From Aerococcus sp. 1KP-2016 (GTDB lineage Bacteria > Bacillota > Bacilli > Lactobacillales > Aerococcaceae), in assembly GCF_002252085.1 (NCBI RefSeq), contig NZ_NEEY01000009.1:1-56948 (forward strand): a stretch of DNA of 56,948 nt, written 5' to 3'. Every line of letters begins with the position of its first letter. The stretch's first letter is position 1. A program made the translations under genes and the position numbers. A model generated the notes under the pieces. It was not told the DNA's origin. It saw only the letters and a list, made by a program, of their open reading frames with translations, and did not search any database. Positions 30,874 to 38,731 of the stretch are shown in pieces.

Positions 30874-32001
30874 TTAATTACCCCCTACAACTTCTTCATA
30901 ACCAATTACCGCGATTTCCTCAGGTGTACCAATTACTTCTGAACCGTCAGCAATCACAGCACCTTCTCCAAGAATAGCGTATTCAATGCGTACATTTTCG
31001 CCGATACTAGTACCCTTCATCACAATTGAATTAGAAATACTAGAATTCTTACCCACTAATACATCTGGAGAAAGAATAGAATCTTTTATGTCACCTCGGA
31101 TAATGCAACCATCGCAAATCATTGAATTTGCAACTTCAGACTCTGGCGTTAAGAATTGAGGCGTTGTAATAAAGTTTCTTGAAAAAATTGGCCAAGATTT
31201 ATCACGTAAGTTTAATGGATGTGTTTGGTCTAAAATTTCCATATTTGCTTCCCATAAAGAATCAATCGTACCAACGTCTTTCCAATAGCCATCGAAAGCG
31301 TAGGCATAAATTTTTTCATTATTTTCAAGATATGCAGGAATTACATTTTGACCAAAATCTTCCATGCCTTCAGGATCACTTGTTAAGTATTCTCGTAATT
31401 TAGCCCAAGTGAAGATGTATATACCCATTGAAGCTAAATCACTTTTAGGGTTTTCAGGTTTCTCTTCAAATTCAACAATGCGACCTTCTGCATCAGTATT
31501 CATAATACCAAAACGTGATGCTTCTTTAATTGGTACAGGTTTTACAGCAACAGTGCAATCAGCTCCATTTGCTTTATGTTCAGCTAACATTGGTGAGTAA
31601 TCCATTTTATAAATATGATCACCTGATAAAATAAGGACATACTCAGGATTTTTACTATCAATAAAAGAAACATTTTGATAGATTGCATTAGCTGTACCAT
31701 TAAACCATTTTTCACCGTCACTAGATGAGTAAGGTTGAAGTACGAAAGCCCCACCATCACTTGTATCTAAATCCCATGGATCCCCATTACCGATATGATC
31801 GTTTAAAATCATCGGTTCATATTGGGTCATCACACCAACGGTTGAAATGCCAGAGTTGGTACAATTACTCATTGTAAAATCGATAATACGGTATTTCCCT
31901 CCAAAGGGAACAGCGGGTTTTGCAATATTTTGTGTTAATTTACCAAGACGAGTACCCTTACCACCGGCAAGAATCATTGCAATCATTTCATTACTTAACA
32001 T
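30874..32001 (-). CDS. glgC: Glucose-1-phosphate adenylyltransferase, catalytic subunit
   Basis: 375 residues. Makes ADP-glucose from ATP and glucose-1-phosphate. The nucleotide loop [32 protein letters not shown] and [10 protein letters not shown] are intact, followed by a C-terminal beta-helix. Upstream, a GGAGTTTAACTCC hairpin lies between the purine-rich ribosome binding site and ATG (see findings). 125 bases separate it from glgB. Confidence 0.97.
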   Translation of the reverse strand: MLSNEMIAMILAGGKGTRLGKLTQNIAKPAVPFGGKYRIIDFTMSNCTNSGISTVGVMTQYEPMILNDHIGNGDPWDLDTSDGGAFVLQPYSSSDGEKWFNGTANAIYQNVSFIDSKNPEYVLILSGDHIYKMDYSPMLAEHKANGADCTVAVKPVPIKEASRFGIMNTDAEGRIVEFEEKPENPKSDLASMGIYIFTWAKLREYLTSDPEGMEDFGQNVIPAYLENNEKIYAYAFDGYWKDVGTIDSLWEANMEILDQTHPLNLRDKSWPIFSRNFITTPQFLTPESEVANSMICDGCIIRGDIKDSILSPDVLVGKNSSISNSIVMKGTSIGENVRIEYAILGEGAVIADGSEVIGTPEEIAVIGYEEVVGGN

Positions 32002-32030
32002 AATCGTGGAGTTAAACTCCTTCCCCCTTC
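32002..32030 (-). promoter_or_regulatory. Hairpin inside the glgC ribosome-binding region
   Basis: The minus strand reads AAGGGGGAA, then the palindrome GGAGTTTAACTCC (32008-32020), then ACGATT and the glgC ATG. Unfolded, the best Shine-Dalgarno is about 20 bases from the start. Folded, the spacing becomes about 6-7. Confidence 0.4.
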
Positions 32031-32126
32031 ACAAATGACAAAAGCTATCAACAAATTGATTTGAATTTAGAATTGTTTTCCCAAAAACCAGTAATCCACC
32101 CCTTTAATGCATTACGGATCTATTCA

Positions 32127-34073
32127 CTATTTATGCTGCTTGGTTATCTTCACCTTGTCTGGTTCTAATACAATGGCAGCCAACGACGGTAAGGTAATTT
32201 CAATAGAATATGGTTGATATTTATGTGGGACATCTACAGTTTCAAAAACAAGTGTTTGCGATTCCCAATTACCACCAAATTCTTTCATTTCACTATTAAA
32301 AATAACTTTATAACTACCACTAAAAGGAACACCTATACGATATTTTTTCCGTTCAACCGGGGTAAAATTGAAGGCACAAACTGCTACATCCCCAGCTTTT
32401 TTTCCTTTACGTATAAAAGATAAGGTGGTTTCAATTTCATCATCAGCTTCAACAATATCGATACCTTTTTTGTCGGTATCAAGTTCATGTAAGGCTGACT
32501 TTTCTTTATATAACTTGTTTAAACTAGCTATATAATGTTGGAATTCAGTATTATACGGTCTATTTAATGAATCCCATTCGAGTTGTTCATAGAACCGCCA
32601 CTCTAAAAATTGACCAATTTCGTTACCCATAAATGATAATTTTTTCCCAGGGTATAACAAATGGTATCCTTCTAAAACACGTAGGTTGGCAAACTGTTCG
32701 TACCGATTAGGATTTGGCATTTTACCCAGTAAAGAATTTTTACCGTGAACAACTTCATCATGTGAAAATGGCAAAATGAAATTTTCATCATGCATATACA
32801 TAAACGTAAAATTGACCAATTTGTAATTGTTTTTACGGCCAATTGGATCAATACCAAAGAATTTTAAGGTATCATTCATCCAACCCATATTCCATTTAAA
32901 GTTAAAACCAAGGCCCCCTATACTAGCGGGTTTTGTAACACCATCCCAAGCTGTAGATTCTTCAGCAATCATTAAATACGAAGGATCTCGCAAAAAGATT
33001 TCGTTATTTAAACGACGCAAGAATTCAACACCCTCAAGATTGACATTATTACCATACTTATTTGGTGTCCATGGGCCAATGTCGTAATCCAGATATAGCA
33101 TGTTAGATACAGCGTCTACGCGAATACCATCAAAGTGGAATGTTTCTAACCAAAAAATGGCACTTGAAATAAGAAATGATTGTACTTGTTTTCTACCAAG
33201 GTCAAAGTTTTTTGTGCCCCATCGATTATTCACTGCACGGTTGGGATCTTGAAATTCAAAAGTTGGCGTACCGTCAAAATTGGCAAGCGCATCATCATTC
33301 ACGATAAAATGCCCTGGTACCCAATCTATTAAAACGCCAATTCCGGCTTCATGACACGCATTAACAAAAGACATTAACGGTCCAAAGTCATGTCCAAATC
33401 GCCCCGCAATAGAAAAGTACCCACTAATTTGATAGCCCCATGATGCTTCCAAGGGATGATCCATCAATGGCATAAATTCGATATGCGTATAACCCATTTT
33501 TAGTACATATGGTATTAACTCTTGTTCTAAATCAGCAAATGAATACGCTGTCCCATCTTCATGTTTACGCCATGAAGACATATGTAGTTCATAGATATTG
33601 ATAGGGCTTGCAATTGCATTTGATTGCTTTCTTTTGTCGATCCATTTTTTATCCGACCATTCAAATGAAGGTATATTTTGAATGACTGATGCATTCTTTG
33701 GCGCTACTTCACCAGCAAAAGCAAATGGATCTTGTTTTTCTTTTTTTGTGCCGTGTTGATCTTCTATGACAAATTTATACAAATCCCATTCTTTGACATC
33801 GGCAATGAAAATGGACCAGCCACCCGTTTCTGTAATTTTTTCTAAAGCAATTTCTTGCCAATCATTAAAGCTACCCTCTACGTATACCTGTTTCGCATTT
33901 GGTGCCCAAACTGTGAATCGGTAGCCATCTTGCTCAGATTCAACACTTGGTTTTGCACCCATAAATTTGAAGGCTTCAAAATGATTACCAATATTAAAAT
34001 AATACATTTCATCCAATAATCTTTGCTCGGTTTTTTGGCCTGTCACATTTAATTCGTTCTTCACATTACTCAC
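32127..34073 (-). CDS. glgB: 1,4-alpha-glucan branching enzyme
   Basis: 648 residues. Introduces alpha-1,6 branches in glycogen. N-terminal CBM48 (YRFTVWAPNAKQVYVEGSFNDW), GH13 core with WAVPGHF-type WVPGHFIVND, the nucleophile in FDGIRVDAV, the acid/base in AEEST, and FSHDEVVHGK. C-terminal all-beta domain. The start is not certain: GTG at 34073 directly follows AGG, while GTG at 34064 lies 5 bases after AGGGTGA and may be the real one (645 residues). First biosynthetic gene of the glycogen unit. Confidence 0.96.
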   Translation of the reverse strand: MSNVKNELNVTGQKTEQRLLDEMYYFNIGNHFEAFKFMGAKPSVESEQDGYRFTVWAPNAKQVYVEGSFNDWQEIALEKITETGGWSIFIADVKEWDLYKFVIEDQHGTKKEKQDPFAFAGEVAPKNASVIQNIPSFEWSDKKWIDKRKQSNAIASPINIYELHMSSWRKHEDGTAYSFADLEQELIPYVLKMGYTHIEFMPLMDHPLEASWGYQISGYFSIAGRFGHDFGPLMSFVNACHEAGIGVLIDWVPGHFIVNDDALANFDGTPTFEFQDPNRAVNNRWGTKNFDLGRKQVQSFLISSAIFWLETFHFDGIRVDAVSNMLYLDYDIGPWTPNKYGNNVNLEGVEFLRRLNNEIFLRDPSYLMIAEESTAWDGVTKPASIGGLGFNFKWNMGWMNDTLKFFGIDPIGRKNNYKLVNFTFMYMHDENFILPFSHDEVVHGKNSLLGKMPNPNRYEQFANLRVLEGYHLLYPGKKLSFMGNEIGQFLEWRFYEQLEWDSLNRPYNTEFQHYIASLNKLYKEKSALHELDTDKKGIDIVEADDEIETTLSFIRKGKKAGDVAVCAFNFTPVERKKYRIGVPFSGSYKVIFNSEMKEFGGNWESQTLVFETVDVPHKYQPYSIEITLPSLAAIVLEPDKVKITKQHK

Positions 34074-34109
34074 CCTATCTTTTCATTTGCTGGAATATAG
34101 CTGTTTCAT

Positions 34110-35396
34110 TTATTTAAACAACCCTTGTAAAACATTCCCAGTAACTGGTGTTTTAAAGGATAAGTCTAACATTGCTAACATCGTTGGTCCTTCATCAACT
34201 AGACGCCCTTTTTCTATAACTGCGTTGGCTTCAATTTTAGGACCTTTAGCCATAAACATTGTCGCATAATTTTCTCTTTCAGGATCATATCCATGGCTAG
34301 CTTTCAGTAGTTTAACCCCAGGTACATTTTTATTCGTCGCTTCCCTGATTGGTCGTTCAATGTCACTTTCAAAATAATAACCAGTTTTAGCTTCAATTAA
34401 AGCAAAACAGTTCGGATCTGCACCTTTTGCAATGGCCTCTTCTTGACTATAAATTACATCAATATATTGTGCTAATGGTTTTAATACGTTATGCAAATCT
34501 TCCATCGTAAAATTACTATCTTTATTTTTATAAATATAAGTTGAACCATCTGCACCTTTCGCATAAATATCGTAGTGGATAATTTTATTGTCATCATTTA
34601 CCTTAATTAAGCCAGCTTTTTTGAATAGATGGTTTGGTCTAATCACGCTTGTAGTATCCATTTGATAATGGTCTCCTAGGAGAACGATATGTGCATTCTG
34701 ATACGACGGTGTATCGTCTATAGCTGCAAATATTTGACCCAAATGGTTATCCAATCTATCAATCGCTGCTTTAGCTTCAGGCGATTTAACACCAAAGCCA
34801 TGGCGAGTGGCGTCCAAATCAACAAGATGAACCGCCAAAACGTCAGGTTGTTCATGTTTAATCGTGTCTACTGTAATCGCCGTTACGAATTCATCTAATT
34901 CAGGTTGCTGAATGCCGTTACGCAGATGTCGAAATTTGCTATTTTTTTGAATTAAATATTTAGGGCTAGATGCAAGAAGTGATACTGCAACTTGCGAATG
35001 CCATTTTCGATTCGCAAAAATTTCTGCAATATTATAATCGATTGCCTTACTTTTACCGGTAACTGGCCATAAAATTGTCGAGACTGATAATCCACTCTCT
35101 TTAGCAATATCAAATATCGTCGGTGTTTTGATATATTTTGCGTACCAATACCAATCTGGTGAAATACGATCAGGCTGAATAAAGGTATTGTTGATGATGC
35201 CATGATCTTTCGGAAATTGCCCTGTAATGATAGAAGTATGACACATATAAGTTAAGGAAGGATATACAGAAGTAACTTTTTCAACTAAAGCCTCTTCTTC
35301 CCTAAATTTTTTGAAATTGGGTAAAGTTAAGGCATAGTTTAAGTCTTCTGTTCCAAATGCATCTAAACTAATAATGATTAATTTCTTCTCTGACAT
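34110..35396 (-). CDS. Type I phosphodiesterase / nucleotide pyrophosphatase (NPP, alkaline phosphatase superfamily)
   Basis: 428 residues. Two-metal active site residues can be followed: Asp in IIISLDAFG, Thr nucleophile region YPSLTYMCHTSIITGQFPKDHG, HLVDLDATRHGFG, LLGDHYQMDT, and His in LKASHGYDPERENY. No signal peptide or membrane helix, so it should act in the cytoplasm. Only 36 bases separate it from glgB, so it belongs to the glycogen operon. Some plant NPP enzymes cleave ADP-glucose, which suggests a possible role here as a brake on synthesis, but the sequence alone cannot prove the substrate. GGAGG lies 13 bases before ATG. Confidence 0.88.
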   Translation of the reverse strand: MSEKKLIIISLDAFGTEDLNYALTLPNFKKFREEEALVEKVTSVYPSLTYMCHTSIITGQFPKDHGIINNTFIQPDRISPDWYWYAKYIKTPTIFDIAKESGLSVSTILWPVTGKSKAIDYNIAEIFANRKWHSQVAVSLLASSPKYLIQKNSKFRHLRNGIQQPELDEFVTAITVDTIKHEQPDVLAVHLVDLDATRHGFGVKSPEAKAAIDRLDNHLGQIFAAIDDTPSYQNAHIVLLGDHYQMDTTSVIRPNHLFKKAGLIKVNDDNKIIHYDIYAKGADGSTYIYKNKDSNFTMEDLHNVLKPLAQYIDVIYSQEEAIAKGADPNCFALIEAKTGYYFESDIERPIREATNKNVPGVKLLKASHGYDPERENYATMFMAKGPKIEANAVIEKGRLVDEGPTMLAMLDLSFKTPVTGNVLQGLFK

Positions 35397-35493
35397 TTCC
35401 AGGTTAATCCTCCGAATTATTTACTTTTATGATATATTCTATTTTACCTTATATTAACTTAAATTACATGAAAAAGCTTTCATTTTTGAAAAT

Positions 35494-35658
35494 AGAAAAA
35501 AGCGAGGACAAAAATGTCCTCGCTTTCTTCTAGACTAGGGTCGCAGCCGTTCACATCAGCTTTTGACCAAGTACCCACTTCACGTGGTGGCTTGAGCCTG
35601 TACCCTCTTTAACTACATGCACAGACTTACATATGCTGTGCGTTTCGCCTCATCGCAT
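35494..35658 (-). ncRNA. Unidentified structured RNA (leader or free-standing)
   Basis: A promoter (TTGTTT, 17 bases, TATAAT; 35693-35665 on the minus strand) and a strong terminator (AGCGAGGAC / GTCCTCGCT then TTTTTTT, 35524-35494) bracket about 165 bases without a reading frame. In order, the RNA can form GCACAG...CTGTGC, a closing AGGGT...ACCCT, GGC-TCAA-GCC, CCAC...GTGG and AGC...GGCT hairpins. It is GC-richer than its surroundings. It lies 98 bases before the NPP/glycogen operon. I do not recognise it as a T-box, SAM, purine, TPP, FMN, lysine, SRP or tmRNA type; a 6S RNA cannot be excluded. Confidence 0.65.
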
Positions 35659-35664
35659 AAAGTC

Positions 35665-35693
35665 ATTATAGCATGTAATTCTTTAGAAAACAA
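35665..35693 (-). promoter_or_regulatory. SigA-type promoter of the structured RNA
   Basis: -35 TTGTTT (35693-35688) and -10 TATAAT (35670-35665) with a 17-base spacer. Predicted transcription start about 35658. Confidence 0.7.
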
Positions 35694-35742
35694 TCTTTTT
35701 GTCAAATAACAACTTATTGAGAAATTAAGGTTGAATATAAAA

Positions 35743-36118
35743 TTATTTAGCGCGAATGACTTCGATTTTATAACCATCTGGATCGACTACAAAGAAATAT
35801 CTTGGTTTAGTGTCACCTGGTAATTGTTTTATTCTGTAACATTAAAACCTTGTTGTTTTTGACTTGCATGCACAGCCTCTAAATCGTCGACTGCAATTGC
35901 AATATGACCATATCCATCACCAAGATCATAACCTTCTGAATCATAGTTATAGGTTAATTCTAATTCATAATCATCTCCAGGCAAGGTTAAATAAGCTAGC
36001 GTAAATTTATTTTCAGGGTAATCTTTTTCAAGTGCAACTTCAAAACCAAAAGCTTTTTGATAAAAGTCTTTTGCTGCTACTAATCTTTTACACGATAGCA
36101 AGTATGCGCCATTTTCAT
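35743..36118 (-). CDS. gloA: Lactoylglutathione lyase, glyoxalase I (two apparent frameshifts)
   Basis: Small VOC-fold enzyme that isomerises the hemithioacetal of methylglyoxal. The middle 90 or so residues are in one frame. The N-terminus (MKMAHTCYRVKD) and the C-terminus (LPGDTKPRYFFVVDPDGYKIEVIRAK) are in others, joined by one missing base near 36083 and one near 35832. The restored length is 125 residues, usual for GloA. All four metal ligands are there: His in AHTCYRV, Glu in ELELTY, His in GHIAIAV and Glu in KIEVIR. AAGGGAAG precedes ATG 36118. Two breaks in so short a gene could also mean a decaying gene. Confidence 0.85.
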
Positions 36119-36227
36119 TAGTACACGCTTCCCTTCTTCAATTATTCTAAGTTATCTATATCTTATCAAAGTTTGGAGAAAAAGTTAACCTTAATCTGAT
36201 TTCTTTTTTTTTAAAATTCAAATCATT

Positions 36228-36665
36228 TTAGATATGGTCTTTTGTCACAAAGTGGGATTGCATATATTGACAACCAGCTTTAATAAATTTACGCAGCACC
36301 TGTTCATCAATATCTTGTAATTTATTGACATAAACACACGAAACACCGGCTTTATATTTACCGATTTGATCTAAAAAGATTTGTGATTCATCTTGATCAT
36401 ATTTCAGATATAAAGAAAAACGGGCTTTTTGAATGGAGAATCCGGTTATTGGCCAGACACCCTCGATACCTGATGAGGTAACGTAATCATACGCACCAAA
36501 ACCTATAATGCTATTTCCCCACATTACAGGGGTTACGCCGGTCTCTTCTTTAAATATAGCCAATAATGCTAAAGCGTCTGCTTGTTTATTTTTGGAAACG
36601 TCTAATGTCAAAATATGTTCTGTAGGATCCTGATCGTTAGGTAGAGTTTTTTGTTGATATGTCAT
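36228..36665 (-). CDS. DUF1801 domain protein
   Basis: 145 residues. Conserved pieces of DUF1801 (YdhG/YjhG-like fold): VMWGNSIIGFGAYDYVTSSG, WPITGFSIQKARFSLYL. Function unknown. Clear ribosome binding site AAGGAGCG. It lies upstream of gloA on the same strand with a 109-base gap. No membrane or signal segment. Confidence 0.82.
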   Translation of the reverse strand: MTYQQKTLPNDQDPTEHILTLDVSKNKQADALALLAIFKEETGVTPVMWGNSIIGFGAYDYVTSSGIEGVWPITGFSIQKARFSLYLKYDQDESQIFLDQIGKYKAGVSCVYVNKLQDIDEQVLRKFIKAGCQYMQSHFVTKDHI

Positions 36666-36829
36666 TTTACGCTCCTTAAATTTATCTTTATTTTTTCATC
36701 GACCTAATTTTCTCTGTTATAAATTATGTTATCATGGAATGAAAAGAAGCACATCAAAATAATAAAATAGATTGTCATATATGAACCTAAACAAATCATA
36801 TATGAAACTGTCAAAAGTAAGGAGTTAAT

Positions 36830-37801
36830 ATGCAGAAAATATGCCCAAATTACCATGCTCGTATCGCGGAAAATGCGAATAAATGCCCTTTTTATCAGTA
36901 TACCTTTGATATGAATGACGATTTCGCTGATACTATTGAAATGCCCGTTTTAATGAATGAAATTAAGGATAGAGATGATGAAATGAAAATATATAAAGGC
37001 ATAAATAAAAGTACGAATCAAAATACTTCAAATACGAATACAAACAATGATGAAACGATCATCATGTCAGATGCCCATCAACAGGAAAATGAAAAAAGAA
37101 AAAATGGACGTTTTTCTTTTGGCAAGAGTAAAAAAACAAGTTCATCATCAGATAATCAAGAACCAAGTCGCCGCAATACCAATACAAATAAAAATTTCCT
37201 AAGTGCTTATTTCAATTATTTGGTTGCTTATCTAAAAAATCCTTTACAAATACCTAACTTTAAGCAGGATAACCCTCGTTCAAATCATGGGATAACTTCA
37301 TTGTTTGTCCTATCCATATTCAATGCGATTTCATTTACATTTTTAGCAAATTACTTTGTCACGCATTATGAATGGTTTGCTGATTTGTCTGTATTGCCAA
37401 ATTTGAATTTCAATTTTATTGCTTGGCGTTTTGGTCTTAAAACATTTGTCTTTTTATTGATCTCATTATGGTTGCTACCCATCCTTTCACATTTTATTCG
37501 TGAAAAACTAACGAAAGAAAGAATTGCTAATAGTGCATGGTTAGATCATTTTTATGGGATGAACAGTTTTACCGTGATTATTGCCCTAATCTGTTTCTTA
37601 ATCTCACTACTTGCGCCACTCATCTTTACAATCATTGTATTGTTAATAGTTTTATTACAAATTGCTTTATTACTAATTACTTTTACAATTTCTTTAATAC
37701 AAGGGCAAGTAACACATCGCGCAACAATGTTTTATAGTATCATTGCTAGTCTCACGATATTTTTTGTACTAGAAATATTCTTAGTAGGTTTGGTATACTA
37801 G
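36830..37801 (+). CDS. Zinc-ribbon-like membrane protein of unknown function
   Basis: 323 residues. N-terminal zinc-ribbon remnant CPNYHARIAENANKCPFYQY where the usual CPNCG...CPNCG pairs each have Tyr for the second Cys. Then a long polar, Asn/Ser/Thr-rich linker (about 45-125), then a membrane domain with roughly five hydrophobic segments from about residue 155 on (SLFVLSIFNAISFTFLANYF is the first). Proteins with this layout occur in Lactobacillales; no function is assigned. AAGGAG precedes ATG. tRNA-Leu follows on the same strand. Confidence 0.75.
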   Translation: MQKICPNYHARIAENANKCPFYQYTFDMNDDFADTIEMPVLMNEIKDRDDEMKIYKGINKSTNQNTSNTNTNNDETIIMSDAHQQENEKRKNGRFSFGKSKKTSSSSDNQEPSRRNTNTNKNFLSAYFNYLVAYLKNPLQIPNFKQDNPRSNHGITSLFVLSIFNAISFTFLANYFVTHYEWFADLSVLPNLNFNFIAWRFGLKTFVFLLISLWLLPILSHFIREKLTKERIANSAWLDHFYGMNSFTVIIALICFLISLLAPLIFTIIVLLIVLLQIALLLITFTISLIQGQVTHRATMFYSIIASLTIFFVLEIFLVGLVY

Positions 37802-37854
37802 GTGTATTGAAATCATTGATGATTAGGATCTAGACATTCATCTAGTCCTAAGTT

Positions 37855-37937
37855 GCGGCTATGGCGGAATGGCAGACGCGCTGCCTTGAGGGGGCAGTGA
37901 GAGAAATCTCGTGCAAGTTCAACTCTTGTTAGCCGCA
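37855..37937 (+). tRNA. tRNA-Leu (GAG)
   Basis: Acceptor arms GCGGCTA and TAGCCGC with discriminator A. The anticodon stem CTGCC / GGCAG encloses TTGAGGG, giving anticodon GAG (reads CUC/CUU). A class II variable arm (GTGAGAGAAATCTCGT) fits leucine. T-arm GCAAG-TTCAACT-CTTGT. CCA is not encoded. A lone tRNA, followed by a terminator. Confidence 0.95.
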
Positions 37938-37950
37938 TATTTAAAATAAA

Positions 37951-37985
37951 AGAAAGCCGAAGAAATTGAATCTCGGCTTTTTTGT
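37951..37985. terminator. Terminator after tRNA-Leu, bidirectional
   Basis: AAAGCCGA and TCGGCTTT pair around a 12-base loop, followed by TTTTTT on the plus strand and by an imperfect T-run on the minus strand. It separates tRNA-Leu from the converging CBS/ACT gene. Confidence 0.85.
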
Positions 37986-37998
37986 ATCAATTTATTAT

Positions 37999-38634
37999 TT
38001 ATAAATCTACGACTGTATAACCTGCTTCGCTAAGTACAACTTTAGCTCGTTCGCCTTGGCCACCATGAACCTGGATGGTAATTTCAATACCGTCTGTATC
38101 GTTAACAAAAATGTGTGATACAGAAATACCTGCATCTGCCAGTGTTTTTGTTAATTCAGAAATGACACCAATACGGTCTTCTGAAATTTTTACGACAAAA
38201 CGTGATTCCGAATCTCCAGCTAAATAACCTGACAGGTCAATTAAGGCTTTAAAAATGTCTTTATAGGTAATAATACCCGTTACATTTTGATTACCATCAA
38301 CGATTGGTAAGACACGTAAATCATTCGTACGCATGAATTCTGCAGCTTCTTCAACCATCCAATCCGTAGTTGCCGTAGGTGCTTTAGCATCCATAAATTC
38401 TGCTACATTTGCTTTAGAAAGGATATAGTTTAATTCATATACACTTAAACTAGTTGCATCTGATGCAGATTTAGCATCGATGATGTCTTGTGTAATAATA
38501 CCTACATATTTACCATCTTTAACAACGGGTAAATTATGAATTTTATGTTCTTCCATCTTGGAAACGGCTGCTGAAACCCCTGTTTCAGGTGTGACTGTAA
38601 TTAAGTCAGTGCTCATATATTGTTTTATCTTCAT
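37999..38634 (-). CDS. CBS-CBS-ACT domain protein, AcuB-like
   Basis: 211 residues from ATG 38634 (GAAAGGAG upstream). Two CBS domains (MSTDLITVTPETGVSAAVSKM; PTATTDWMVEEAAEFM...VLPIVDGNQNVTGIITYKD) that would bind an adenine nucleotide, then an ACT domain (DRIGVISELTKTLADAGISVSHIFV) that would bind an amino acid. In streptococci an AcuB-like gene follows the livJHMGF branched-chain amino acid transporter operon. Here it follows livJ directly. Role unproven; the ACT domain fits amino acid sensing. Confidence 0.87.
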   Translation of the reverse strand: MKIKQYMSTDLITVTPETGVSAAVSKMEEHKIHNLPVVKDGKYVGIITQDIIDAKSASDATSLSVYELNYILSKANVAEFMDAKAPTATTDWMVEEAAEFMRTNDLRVLPIVDGNQNVTGIITYKDIFKALIDLSGYLAGDSESRFVVKISEDRIGVISELTKTLADAGISVSHIFVNDTDGIEITIQVHGGQGERAKVVLSEAGYTVVDL

Positions 38635-38731
38635 TTGATAGAACTCCTTTCTCTGTCGCATCAGTAATGATTTAAAATGCTTACACTCATTTTATCAAAT
38701 ACTTGACTAAAGTACAGATTTTTTCAACTGA

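Noticed and set aside
35494-35658. Identification of the RNA before the NPP gene as a known riboswitch, SRP RNA or tmRNA
   Set aside because: Core motifs of these classes are absent (no GGAAGCAGCC-type SRP loop, no tRNA-like ends, no purine, SAM, TPP, FMN or cobalamin cores); left as unidentified.
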